Below, one piece after another: positions 14,853-26,194 of a stretch of DNA of 64,000 bases. The position numbers were made by a program, and so were the translations under genes. The notes under the pieces are model-generated. The model was not told the DNA's origin, searched no databases, and worked only from the letters and a program-made list of their open reading frames with translations. The stretch spans positions 992,001 through 1,056,000 of the forward strand of contig NZ_QULM01000001.1 of assembly GCF_003482105.1 (NCBI RefSeq). The letters are read 5' to 3'. This DNA comes from Coprococcus sp. OM04-5BH (GTDB lineage Bacteria; Bacillota; Clostridia; Lachnospirales; Lachnospiraceae). Each line of letters starts with the position of its first letter. Within the stretch, counting starts at the first letter, position 1.

Positions 14853-15040
14853 ATTCCAGTTTGTAGGGAACAACAGCTAAGACAATTTTATAATAAAACA
14901 GCGTCAGAGCATTTATGTGTAAAAGCATGAATGCTCTTTTTTCGTCCTTTCATGGACAAAGAACAAGAAAGCAGCTTTTGGACAAATTGTCCAGAAGTTC
15001 AAATAAAAAAGAAGGAGGATACCAGATGTATAGCAAAAAT
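14851..15040 (+). repeat. 190-bp direct repeat, copy 2
   Basis: Same order of elements as copy 1: AAATTCCAGTTTGTA overlapping the stop of radical SAM B, terminator hairpin, palindrome TGGACAAATTGTCCA at 14979-14993, GAAGGAGG and an ATG reading MYSKN followed by NSSYSYYRWILHTKQCMK, so the small frame differs after codon 5. The following 15041-15138 holds no gene. Confidence 0.9.
14906..14942 (+). terminator. Terminator of the radical SAM operon inside repeat copy 2
   Basis: AGAGCATT / AATGCTCT stem with T-run, 50 bp after the protein B stop. Confidence 0.75.
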
Positions 15041-15138
15041 AGTAGTTATTCCTATTATAGATGGATATTACATACGAAACAATGCATGAAATGATACAGA
15101 ATATGCATTATATGCGTGACTTTTTCCTGGCTTTTCTT

Positions 15139-16005
15139 TTATATTTCCGACTTTCTGGTTTTCCGATATTCCCTCGGAGAAAATCCCTTCAGCTTATGAA
15201 ATAATCGGCTGAAATAGAGCTGGTTATCGTAGCCTACAATCTTAGATATTTCATTGATGGAATAGTTGGTTGTCTCAAGCAAGACCTGTGCGTTGTTGAC
15301 ACGGAGCGCAACAATAAACTGCATAGGAGTAGAACCCGTGAACTTCTTGAAGCTTCGTATGAACCAACTGACGCTCATCCCCTTGGATGTCGCATACTCT
15401 TCTATATTGATATCACGGTTATAATTTTCGTTAAAATATGTCACGGCGGTATCCATCTCGTGGTCGAGATATTCATTTTTTAAAACATGCTCTCTGGTAA
15501 GCTCACGTTGGAATATGATCAGAAGATGACGGAGCAATAATGTGAGCATTTCTTCGTAGTTATCCTGACAACGTTGTAATTCTATAATAATTTTCTTAAA
15601 TATACGCTCATATTCCATGGATGTACCAACCGGGAATATTCTCTCGTTATCTGGGAAACCATATTTTCTTAGGATATTTTTTACATCACTTCCAGTAAAA
15701 TGAATCCAGTAGACTTCTGTCTTATCTTCCCCATAGTATTCATATTTCTGAAGCTCTTTTGGACGGAATATGACAATGTTACCAGCGGGAACAATTGTTT
15801 CGTTATCAACAGTATCAAAATGAAAATGTCCGCATCCGGCTGCAATATATATAATCTGAAAATCAACACGTCCTCTTGGGCGATAGGTTGGCATCTTTGG
15901 TTGCTCAGACAAACGATAGATTCCGCAGCTACCGACAATCAGTGGTCGGCTTTTATCCTTAAAATCCATATGTGAATGGCTCAAATAACCGGTGTTCATG
16001 TACAT
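15139..16005 (-). CDS. AraC family regulator of the lactose locus
   Basis: A 288-residue AraC/XylS-type activator. Residues 1 to about 160 form a cupin-like sensor domain (RVDFQIIYIAAGCGHFHF, then IVPAGNIVIFRPKELQKYEYYG). The last 100 residues carry two helix-turn-helix motifs (INIEEYATSKGMSVSWFIRS and INEISKIVGYDNQLYFSRLF) and the family end GFSPREYRKTR. It is divergently oriented from lacZ, so it probably activates lacZ and the symporter in response to a beta-galactoside. AAAGGAG lies 9 bp before the ATG. A truncated paralogue of its first 25 residues sits beside the second lacZ at 50.5 kb. Confidence 0.88.
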   Translation of the reverse strand: MYMNTGYLSHSHMDFKDKSRPLIVGSCGIYRLSEQPKMPTYRPRGRVDFQIIYIAAGCGHFHFDTVDNETIVPAGNIVIFRPKELQKYEYYGEDKTEVYWIHFTGSDVKNILRKYGFPDNERIFPVGTSMEYERIFKKIIIELQRCQDNYEEMLTLLLRHLLIIFQRELTREHVLKNEYLDHEMDTAVTYFNENYNRDINIEEYATSKGMSVSWFIRSFKKFTGSTPMQFIVALRVNNAQVLLETTNYSINEISKIVGYDNQLYFSRLFHKLKGFSPREYRKTRKSEI

Positions 16006-16035
16006 AGGGCAGCACTCCTTTCACTCGATACAATA

Positions 16036-16183
16036 ATCACGATTTCTTCGTTCTTCGAACTCTCGAAATCGTGCCAGCCATGCGCACTCCGGACTATCGT
16101 CCTGCGTGCTTATGACTGTTTACCCATCAAATAGAAAAGTGTCCGATGCTGCAAGCAGTTCGTCCACTTTTCTGCTTGATGGG
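16036..16183. repeat. Cluster of strong hairpins between araC and lacZ
   Basis: Three consecutive palindromes: CACGATTTC / GAAATCGTG near 16037-16074, a GC-rich one around ATGCGCACTCCGGACTATCG, and a long stem at 16123-16141 / 16165-16183 whose arms CCCATCAAATAGAAAAGTG and CACTTTTCTGCTTGATGGG match at 17 of 19 positions. No T-run follows, so it is not an ordinary terminator. The remaining 16184-16365 holds the lacZ promoter region without a clear consensus. Confidence 0.7.
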
Positions 16184-16320
16184 ATTATTGTATCATTTTG
16201 TGCATATTTTGTCTATTCTAGTTTATAGACATAAGAAATGGATTAAGGTAATATAAATCTAACAAAAGCGAGAGAGAAAAAAAGCAGACAGTAAGGAGAA
16301 AACTGTTAGCAGGGTTATAA

Positions 16321-19407
<3,087 letters not shown>

Positions 19408-19464
19408 TGATGTGACTCGTTGACACATGAAATTCTAAACATGATTAAGATGAGGAGTGATTCT

Positions 19465-20858
19465 ATGGAAGAAAAAAGTATTTAAAATGGTATAACAAAG
19501 TCGGATACGGATCCGGCGATATAGCAGGAAATGTAGTATATGCATTTTTAACATCCTTTGTGATGATTTATCTGACGGATTCAGTCGGACTTGCAGCAGG
19601 TATAGTAGGTACGTTGATCGCAGTTTCCAAACTGTTTGACGGATTTACAGACATTTTCTTTGGCTCGATGATTGACAAGACACACAGCAAGATGGGTAAG
19701 GCGAAACCGTGGATGTTTTACGGCTACATTGGATGTGCGATTACACTGGTATGTTGTTTTGCGGTTCCTACAAGCTGGGGAAATACAGCACAATATGCAT
19801 GGTTCTTTATTGCATATACATTGTTAAATGGTGTGTTCTATACAGCAAATAATATTGCGTATTCTGCACTTACTTCTTTGATTACGAAGAACAGTAAAGA
19901 GCGTGTGCAGATGGGATCTTATCGTTTCATCTTCGCATTTTCTACAAGCCTTTTGATCCAGTCTGTAACCGTAAAATTTGTTGATTACTGCGGTGGGGAT
20001 GCAGCAGCATGGAGAACGGTAGCAATCATTTATGCAATTATCGGTCTGATTGTAAATACAATCTCAGCGCTCTCCGTAAAAGAGCTTCCGGAGGAGGAGC
20101 TTAACGATGGAGAAGTAAAAGGAGATGAAGAAAAGTATGGACTGGTTCAGGCATTTAAGCTTCTTGTAAAGAACAAGTATTATATGATGATCTGTGGAAC
20201 ATATATTTTACAGCAGCTTTATAGTGCCATGATCGGTGCTGGTCTCTACTACATGACATGGGTATTGAAGAACAAGAATCTTTTTGGTCAGTTCGCCTGG
20301 GCGGTGAATATCCCGCTTATTATAGCTCTTATCTTTACTCCGACACTCGTTGGCAAGTGGAATGGTATGTACAAGCTGAATCTCAGAGGATATATCATTG
20401 CCGTTATTGGTAGAGCGTTGGTTGTTGTAGCAGGATATATGGGAAGTATTCCTCTTATGCTGGCATTTACAGCCCTTGCAGCACTTGGACAGGGCCCATG
20501 GCAGGGAGATATGAACGCAGTGATTGCTTCTTGTTCAGAGTATACTTATCTGACACAGGGAAAGAGAATTGACGGAACTATGTATTCTTGTACATCACTG
20601 GGTGTAAAGATTGGTGGAGGAATCGGAACTGCAGTATGTGGCTGGTTATTAGAGCTTAGTGGTTATGTCGGAAAAAATGCAACACAGCCGCAGTCAGCAC
20701 TTGATATGATGCAGTTTATGTATTTATGGTTGCCATTGATCTTGGATGTGTTAATTATGATTGTTCTTTCCAGAATGAACGTGGAAGCTGTAAATGAAAA
20801 ATTGAAAGCTGAAAAGGGAATTAAGTCTGATGAAGTAACAGACGCAACAGAGTATTAA
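19465..20858 (+). CDS. GPH-family sugar:cation symporter (lactose permease type), with 5' frameshift
   Basis: Twelve-helix glycoside-pentoside-hexuronide symporter of about 460 residues, expected to import lactose with Na+ or H+. FDGFTDIFFGSMIDKTHSKMGKAKPW is the conserved loop 2-3 region; it has no C-terminal EIIA domain. The natural start is ATG 19465 behind a GAGGAG site (MEEK), but the run of six A residues at 19472-19477 throws the reading into an early stop at 19483. One more A would give MEEKKYLKWYNKVGYGSGDI and continue into the long frame. The first in-frame ATG afterwards (19560) lies inside helix 1. Either there is a true frameshift, a sequencing indel, or slippage on the A-run restores the frame. 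Confidence 0.8.
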
Positions 20859-20873
20859 GGTTTATATGTAATG

Positions 20874-20918
20874 AAAAGCATTGTCTAATTGAACATTCGA
20901 GAAAGGCAATGCTTTTTG
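20874..20918 (+). terminator. Terminator of the lactose operon
   Basis: Stem AAAAGCATTG / CAATGCTTTT with a 23-nt loop and T-run, 15 bp after the symporter stop. Confidence 0.85.
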
Positions 20919-20958
20919 TGCAAGAAGGTGTATATTTTGAAGGCGACAGAATGAGGTG

Positions 20959-21144
20959 ATGGCTTCTCACGCAGACTGGGCAGAGGAATGGATCCCTAAG
21001 TATGACATTACGTCGGAGAATATTCATTCTATCGTGCAAAAGGAAATCGGAATTGTCTTTACAAAGGTTTTAGAGGACGCAGGCGTTTATAAACGAACAC
21101 CAGATGGAATTGCTGCATTCAATAGATTTATTGATAATTTATAA
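20959..21144 (+). CDS. Hypothetical small protein
   Basis: A 61-residue soluble protein starting MASHADWAEEWIPKYDITSE and ending VYKRTPDGIAAFNRFIDNL, rich in charged helices. The composition looks like a genuine conserved small protein, but I do not recognise the family. The ribosome-binding site is GAGGTG immediately before the ATG, closer than usual. It sits alone between the lactose-operon terminator and a minus-strand terminator. Confidence 0.5.
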   Translation: MASHADWAEEWIPKYDITSENIHSIVQKEIGIVFTKVLEDAGVYKRTPDGIAAFNRFIDNL

Positions 21145-21174
21145 AAAGGACCATTTCATTTTTGTGAAATGGTC
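21143..21174 (-). terminator. Minus-strand terminator after the 25-codon peptide gene
   Basis: Read on the minus strand: stem GACCATTTCA / TGAAATGGTC, 6-nt loop, followed by CCTTTTT. On the + strand the T-run is missing, so it is oriented to end leftward transcription. Confidence 0.75.
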
Positions 21175-21219
21175 TGCAAGCTAGGTATTCAGTTTTCACA
21201 AAGCAGTCCTTTTAGTATT

Positions 21220-21297
21220 TTATGCATGATATACATGTTCAAAGTAATCAGCGTAGAATACTAAAAGGTTGTTCATATAATTCTTAAACTTGTTCAT
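21220..21297 (-). CDS. 25-residue peptide gene divergent from an AraC regulator
   Basis: MNKFKNYMNNLLVFYADYFE then HVYHA, preceded on the minus strand by a near-perfect AAAGGAGGT site 5 bp before the ATG and followed, 45 bp on, by a correctly oriented terminator. A 12-bp inverted repeat CCTTTTAGTATT / AATACTAAAAGG (21208-21268) covers most of the reading frame. The peptide is amphipathic with several aromatic residues and no signal peptide. It shares a 110-bp intergenic space with the AraC gene at 21408, which probably regulates it. Function unknown. Confidence 0.55.
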   Translation of the reverse strand: MNKFKNYMNNLLVFYADYFEHVYHA

Positions 21298-21407
21298 AAT
21301 GCGTACCTCCTTTCCTTATTTACAAGCTGATTATAGAATAAATACAATGTGATTGCCTGCCAAATCGAAAGAAAAAGTAGACAAATCTTGCAAAGGGGGC
21401 GTAACCA

Positions 21408-22208
21408 ATGCATTTATCATTTGTTGATACAAAAGAAGAAATATTAGCTTTAAAAAGAAAATCGAAGCATGTTGCTCCGCATTTACATAATGCATTGGAG
21501 ATCGTATGTGTGACAAATGGAACACTGGAGCTGGGAGTTGGACAAGAGTTATACCACATGGAAAAGGGAGATATTGGTTTTGTATTTCCTGATATTATCC
21601 ATCATTATCAGGTTTTCTCTTCGGGAGTGAATAAGGCGGTTTACATTATTTCTCCACCATTTGCGATTGGAAAATATGCTGATATTATACAGACGATGGC
21701 ACCGGATTACCCAATCATAAAGGCAGAAATGGTGGAGCCGGAAGTATACCGGGCAATTAATGCCATCTTAGATACAGACCACATGGATATAGTAGTTATA
21801 CAGGCATACCTGCAGATTTTGATTGCAAGATGCATTGGAAAGCTGAAACTGGTCGAGAAAGGAGATGTGGGAAGTAAAGATCTTGTCTATCAGGCAGTAT
21901 CGTACGTGTCTGGTAATTTTAGAAAGAATTTCTCGTTAGATGATATGGCAAGAGATTTGGGAGTGAGCAAGTATGTTTTGTCACGAACATTCTCCAAAAC
22001 ATTCCATCGTAATTTCAATCAATATCTGAATGATGCAAGACTAAATTATGCTTGCAATCGCTTGGAAAATACCAGTGATGCCATTACAAATATATGCTAT
22101 GATAGCGGATTTGAAAGTCAGAGAACATTCAATCGGGTATTTAAGGAACGATACAAAGTTACACCGAGCGAATACAGAAATACAAGCCGTACAGATATAA
22201 TATCGTGA
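21408..22208 (+). CDS. AraC family transcriptional regulator
   Basis: A 266-residue AraC-type regulator: N-terminal cupin sensor (VAPHLHNALEIVCVTNGTLE, then MEKGDIGFVFPDIIHHYQVF) and two C-terminal helix-turn-helix motifs (SLDDMARDLGVSKYVLSRTF; AITNICYDSGFESQRTFNRV) with the closing KVTPSEYRN. AAAGGGGG precedes the ATG. It is divergent from the 25-codon peptide gene and upstream of a TetR gene of different base composition. The ligand is unknown; sugar or small-molecule sensing is likely by family. Confidence 0.88.
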   Translation: MHLSFVDTKEEILALKRKSKHVAPHLHNALEIVCVTNGTLELGVGQELYHMEKGDIGFVFPDIIHHYQVFSSGVNKAVYIISPPFAIGKYADIIQTMAPDYPIIKAEMVEPEVYRAINAILDTDHMDIVVIQAYLQILIARCIGKLKLVEKGDVGSKDLVYQAVSYVSGNFRKNFSLDDMARDLGVSKYVLSRTFSKTFHRNFNQYLNDARLNYACNRLENTSDAITNICYDSGFESQRTFNRVFKERYKVTPSEYRNTSRTDIIS

Positions 22209-22337
22209 CTATCAAACATAGAGGCAGAGAAAAGATAAATATAGCCGAAGTATGGATTGCAAATGGCACTTGCCTTTTTGCACTTGTTATGATATTATTA
22301 GTATGCGTACTAAAACACTTGAAGAGAGGAGATATAT

Positions 22338-23042
22338 TTGCGGAGAGACAGCAGTGAAACAAAGAGAAAAATACTGACCGTGTGCGTCCGTCTCTTTCTG
22401 GAACAGGGGTATAAAAACACCTCTGTCAGTCAGATTGTGGATGAAGCAGGTGTTGCAAGAGGAAGCTATTTGAATCTGTTTCCTACCAAGGACAGAATTT
22501 TGCTGGAGCTGACCGAAACGATGTTCGGCGGACAGTTCGGCGTGGCAAGAAGCATTGCAGACAGCAAGCTGCCGCCGGTTTACGCCTATGCGGTGGAAAC
22601 GGCGATCCAACTGACACTGACTGAACTGAATGAGAACCTGCGAGAAATCTACATTGAAGCCTATTCCCTGCCCGACACGTCGGAATATATTTATCTGCAT
22701 ACCACAGCAGAGCTGAAGCAGATTTTTGGTGAAAATTTCCCCGATGATACCGAGAGCGACTTTTACGAGATGGAAATTGGCACGGCAGGATTGATGCGCA
22801 GCTATATGGCGAGAAAATGTGATATTCATTTTCCGTTGGAACGCAAGCTCAGTCGCTTTTTGACGGCGGCAATGCGGGTGTATCGTGTATCGGAGGCAGA
22901 GCAGGCAAAGGTGCTTGCCTTTATTCAATCACTGGATATTAAAGCAATTGCTACAGAGGTTATGTATAAGCTGTTTACAATGTTGGAAATGAAATACGAC
23001 TTTAAGCTGTCGAAGGACGGAGAAACGGAGGTGACAACATGA
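22338..23042 (+). CDS. TetR family transcriptional regulator
   Basis: A 234-residue TetR repressor. The DNA-binding domain is at residues 8-55 (TKRKILTVCVRLFLEQGYKN, then SVSQIVDEAGVARGSYLNLF), and the C-terminal ligand domain has no recognised specificity. It starts with TTG behind a GAGAGGAG site. Its last codons overlap the ATG of the surface-protein gene (ATGA), so the two are co-transcribed and coupled. GC content and codon choice (frequent CTG, GCG, CGC) are higher than in neighbours, pointing to acquisition from a higher-GC Clostridia relative. Confidence 0.85.
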   Translation: MRRDSSETKRKILTVCVRLFLEQGYKNTSVSQIVDEAGVARGSYLNLFPTKDRILLELTETMFGGQFGVARSIADSKLPPVYAYAVETAIQLTLTELNENLREIYIEAYSLPDTSEYIYLHTTAELKQIFGENFPDDTESDFYEMEIGTAGLMRSYMARKCDIHFPLERKLSRFLTAAMRVYRVSEAEQAKVLAFIQSLDIKAIATEVMYKLFTMLEMKYDFKLSKDGETEVTT

Positions 23043-25339
23043 AGAAACGATTATTCAGCATCCTGCTCGCTCTTTGTATGGTGCTATGTCTTGTGCCAAT
23101 CACGGCCTTTGCCGAGGACAGCACGGAAGAAACACCTGTATGCACCTGCGAAATAGCTTGCACGGAAGAAAAAATGAACACAGAGTGCCCTGTCTGCGGC
23201 GTAGAGGGTGCTTTGGCAGAAAACTGTGGGAAATATGTCGAACCAGCAGCCGAGGGTGAAGCATCCCAGCCGGAAGGAGAGGAACTTCAGGAGAACCAGG
23301 ACAGCGATATGCCGGATACACAATCCGAAGCAGCTCTAGCACAGATGAGTGGCGAAGGAGAAAATGGCATTGCCGTCCAGAGTGCCGGTGTTACTATTGA
23401 CAACACTAACTTTCCGGATGCAAATTTCCGCACTGTTGTCAAGAAATTTGATACCAACCAGGACAGTAGTTTAAGTGATACAGAAATCGCAGCAGTTAAA
23501 AAAATTAATTGCTCTAACAAAGGTATCACCAATCTGAAAGGCATTGAATACTTTACATCATTGAATATTTTGCGGTGCACTGACAACCAACTGACTGCGC
23601 TAGATGTCAGCGAGAATACGGCGTTGACTAAATTAAACTGCTGCTTTAACAAATTGACCGCTCTGGATGTCAGCAAGAACACGGCGCTGACTATATTAGA
23701 ATGCAACGCAAACCGGTTGACCGCTCTGGATGTCAGCAAGAACACGGCGTTGACTGAATTAAACTGCAGCGTTAACAAATTGACCGCGCTGGATGTCAGC
23801 AAGAACACGGCGCTGACTGAATTATACTGCAACGACAACCAGTTGACCTCTCTGGATGTCAGCAAGAACACGGCGCTGATTTCTTTAAGCTGCGTTTGCA
23901 ACCAACTGACCTCTCTGGATGTCAGCAAGAATACAGCACTTCAGATTTTGAACTGCAACTACAACCAACTGACTGTGCTAGATGTCAGCAAGAATACGGC
24001 ACTGACTGGTTTGAAATGCAGAAACAACCAACTGACTGTGCTAGATGTCAGCAAGAATACGGCACTGACTGATTTGGAATGCAGAGACAACCAACTGACT
24101 GTGCTAGATGTCAGCAAGAATACGGCACTGACTGATTTGGAATGCAGAAACAACCAATTGACCTCTCTGGATGTCAGCAACACAAATATGGACGACCTGT
24201 ATTGTGGAGGTAATATCTACCAGATCATTGTTGACAATGACCCCACATTTGACCTTTCCACCTTGCCGGGAAACTTCGACGTTGCCAAGACAAGCAACTG
24301 GAGTGGTGGGACAGTAAGTGGAAACACGTTGACAGTGGATAGTGGCAAAGACACCGTTGCATACAGATATGACTGTGGAAAGGATAAACAAAGAACCTTT
24401 ATCTTGAAGTTTGTCGGGTTGTTTGCTGATTATACAAAGGTTGATGAAGCCATTACTAAGGCAAAGGCCCTGAACAAGGACGACTACAAGGATTTCTCCG
24501 CTGTAGACTCCGCAGTGAATGCCGTTGTGCGGGACAAGAACGTTACCGAGCAATCCGAAGTAGACAAGATGGCGAAAGCAATTGAAGATGCCATTGCAGC
24601 CCTGCAATACAAGGACGCTGACTACACCAAGGTTGACGCAGCCATTGCCAAGGCAAATGCCCTGAATAAGGATGACTACAAGGATTTTTCCGCTGTAGAA
24701 TCCGCTATCAACACTGTTGTCCGTGACAAGAATATCACTGAGCAGAGCGAAGTGGATGCAATGGCGAAGGCTATCGAAGATGCCATTGCAGCCCTGCAAT
24801 ACAAGGACGCTGACTACACCAAGGTTGATGAAGCCCTTGCCAAGGCAAAGGCCCTGAAGAAGGATGACTACAAGGATTTTTCCGCTGTAGAATCCGCTAT
24901 CAACGCTGTTGTCCGTGACAAGAATTTTACTGAGCAATCTGAAGTAGATAAGATGGCAAAGGCTATTGAGGATGCCATTGCAGCCCTGCAATACAAGGAT
25001 GCTGACTACACTAAGGTTGATGAAGCCATTGCTAAGGCAAATGCCCTGAAGAAGGACGAGTATAAGGACTTCTCCGGTGTGGAAGCTGCTGTCAATGCTG
25101 TTGTGCGTGGTAAAAATATTACGGAGCAATCCGAAGTAGATGCAATGGCGAAAGCGATTGAAGATGCGATTGCAGCTCTTGAGAAAAAATCTGCCAGTAC
25201 CAAACCTGGAACATCCGATAAGAGTCCGCAGACCGGTGACACAAGCAACATTGCTTTGTGGATTGCCCTGTTGTTCGTCAGCGGTGGTGCAGCCATCGGT
25301 ACAACGGTTGTCAGCAGAAAGAAAAAGTACAACAAATAA
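23039..25339 (+). CDS. Leucine-rich-repeat surface protein with sortase signal
   Basis: A 766-residue secreted, wall-anchored protein. The signal peptide ends near AFA-ED (residue 25), followed by a Cys-rich segment (CTCEIACTEEK) and an acidic linker. A FPDANFRTVVKKFDTNQDSS unit with EF-hand-like Asp/Asn residues comes next. About ten 21-residue leucine-rich repeats (consensus NQLTxLDVSKNTALTxLxC) occupy roughly residues 178-390. Four 63-residue repeats (from DYTKVDEAIAKAKALN to AIEDAIAALQ) occupy about 463-715. The end is SPQTGD, a membrane helix and RKKKYNK, an LPxTG-like sortase sorting signal. Likely an adhesin or host/substrate-binding protein. The repeats are near-identical in DNA and could change number by recombination. 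Confidence 0.9.
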   Translation: MKKRLFSILLALCMVLCLVPITAFAEDSTEETPVCTCEIACTEEKMNTECPVCGVEGALAENCGKYVEPAAEGEASQPEGEELQENQDSDMPDTQSEAALAQMSGEGENGIAVQSAGVTIDNTNFPDANFRTVVKKFDTNQDSSLSDTEIAAVKKINCSNKGITNLKGIEYFTSLNILRCTDNQLTALDVSENTALTKLNCCFNKLTALDVSKNTALTILECNANRLTALDVSKNTALTELNCSVNKLTALDVSKNTALTELYCNDNQLTSLDVSKNTALISLSCVCNQLTSLDVSKNTALQILNCNYNQLTVLDVSKNTALTGLKCRNNQLTVLDVSKNTALTDLECRDNQLTVLDVSKNTALTDLECRNNQLTSLDVSNTNMDDLYCGGNIYQIIVDNDPTFDLSTLPGNFDVAKTSNWSGGTVSGNTLTVDSGKDTVAYRYDCGKDKQRTFILKFVGLFADYTKVDEAITKAKALNKDDYKDFSAVDSAVNAVVRDKNVTEQSEVDKMAKAIEDAIAALQYKDADYTKVDAAIAKANALNKDDYKDFSAVESAINTVVRDKNITEQSEVDAMAKAIEDAIAALQYKDADYTKVDEALAKAKALKKDDYKDFSAVESAINAVVRDKNFTEQSEVDKMAKAIEDAIAALQYKDADYTKVDEAIAKANALKKDEYKDFSGVEAAVNAVVRGKNITEQSEVDAMAKAIEDAIAALEKKSASTKPGTSDKSPQTGDTSNIALWIALLFVSGGAAIGTTVVSRKKKYNK

Positions 25340-25353
25340 TTGAATAGCGTTCC

Positions 25354-25408
25354 CTTGCTCGATATCTTCCGAGCAAGACAAAAGCGTCGTAGAAATACGG
25401 CGCTTTTT
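25354..25408 (+). terminator. Double hairpin terminator after surface protein
   Basis: CTTGCTCG / CGAGCAAG at 25354-25377, then AAAGCGTCGTA / TACGGCGCTTT followed by TT at 25381-25408. The second is the actual terminator. The next 300 bp (25409-25700) contain no convincing gene. Confidence 0.8.
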
Positions 25409-25708
25409 GTTACCCGGAAGCGACAAACAGCGGTTTACGAAGAAAATCTCTCTCTAACTTCAATTAAAGGTTCTCTTTTGCATTTTGGACAATACAGAGG
25501 AAAATTTTTAATCTTGTATTTTCTAATTTTATTTCGTGGTCTGTTTCCACATGTGGACAAAATATCCATTTCGTTTTTTCATATTTTCTTCTTTAGATTC
25601 CCACATTTAAATGTACATAATATAAATAACACCGCAATCATATGCAGTTTACCTCGAAAGCAATCGGAGAATTAGGAGCCATAAACGGACCAAGATGCTG
25701 TCCGTATT

Positions 25709-25957
25709 ATGAAGGAATTATATAATATAGATATGGAAGCAGATGGGCAGTTCAGTAGGCTAGTTAGTGATATTCCAAATCCGGATATTGCAATATCAAT
25801 GGGGTGTAATGTGGAATGTCCATTTATAGGAAGACCGTTTGATGATAACTGGGGACTTGAAGATCCAACAGGAAAAAGTGATGAGGAATTTAAGATAGTC
25901 ATTGAAAAAATCAGAAAAGATATTTTGAAATTAAAAAATGGATTGGATAAGAGGTAG
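25709..25957 (+). pseudogene. C-terminal fragment of low-molecular-weight protein tyrosine phosphatase/arsenate reductase-like gene
   Basis: An 82-codon frame with DIPNPDIAISMGCNVECPFIG and DDNWGLEDPTGKSDEEFKIV. This is the second half of the low-molecular-weight phosphatase fold as found in arsenate-reductase-like proteins, including the DPTG catalytic Asp loop. The N-terminal phosphate-binding CX5R loop is absent. In another frame just upstream (about 25645-25705) the text KAIGELGAINGPRCC resembles the end of a DUF5714-type protein, so two broken genes are joined here. Not functional. Confidence 0.65.
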
Positions 25958-26194
25958 ACAGCATGGCAAGAATGAAGTCATATACAGTGAAGGCATAGGT
26001 GTATGCAGAGTATCAGATATTGTAAATCTGTCTGTAAACAAAAAGCCTCCTATGATTTATATTTTACCATAGAAGACCTTGCTGTTATTAGCTATTTACA
26101 GAAAAAGTTTCACACACTCAAATAACAAATTATTCTATTTTTCTCATTTAGCAAATCTGTTTTAATAGCGTTGACAAATGTGTAAAATGGAACG

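Noticed and set aside
3484..15040. CRISPR array
   Set aside because: Repeats are separated by coding genes of varied size, not by uniform 30-40 bp spacers, and no cas gene is present.
24104..25426. 440-codon open frame on the minus strand across the surface-protein repeats
   Set aside because: It is the antisense of a repetitive coding sequence; repetition without stops on one strand preserves an open frame on the other. No start signal or known domain.
25340..25675. 111-codon open frame on the + strand after the surface-protein gene
   Set aside because: It runs through the terminator hairpins, has no ribosome-binding site and its composition (long Phe/Leu runs) reflects AT-rich intergenic DNA.
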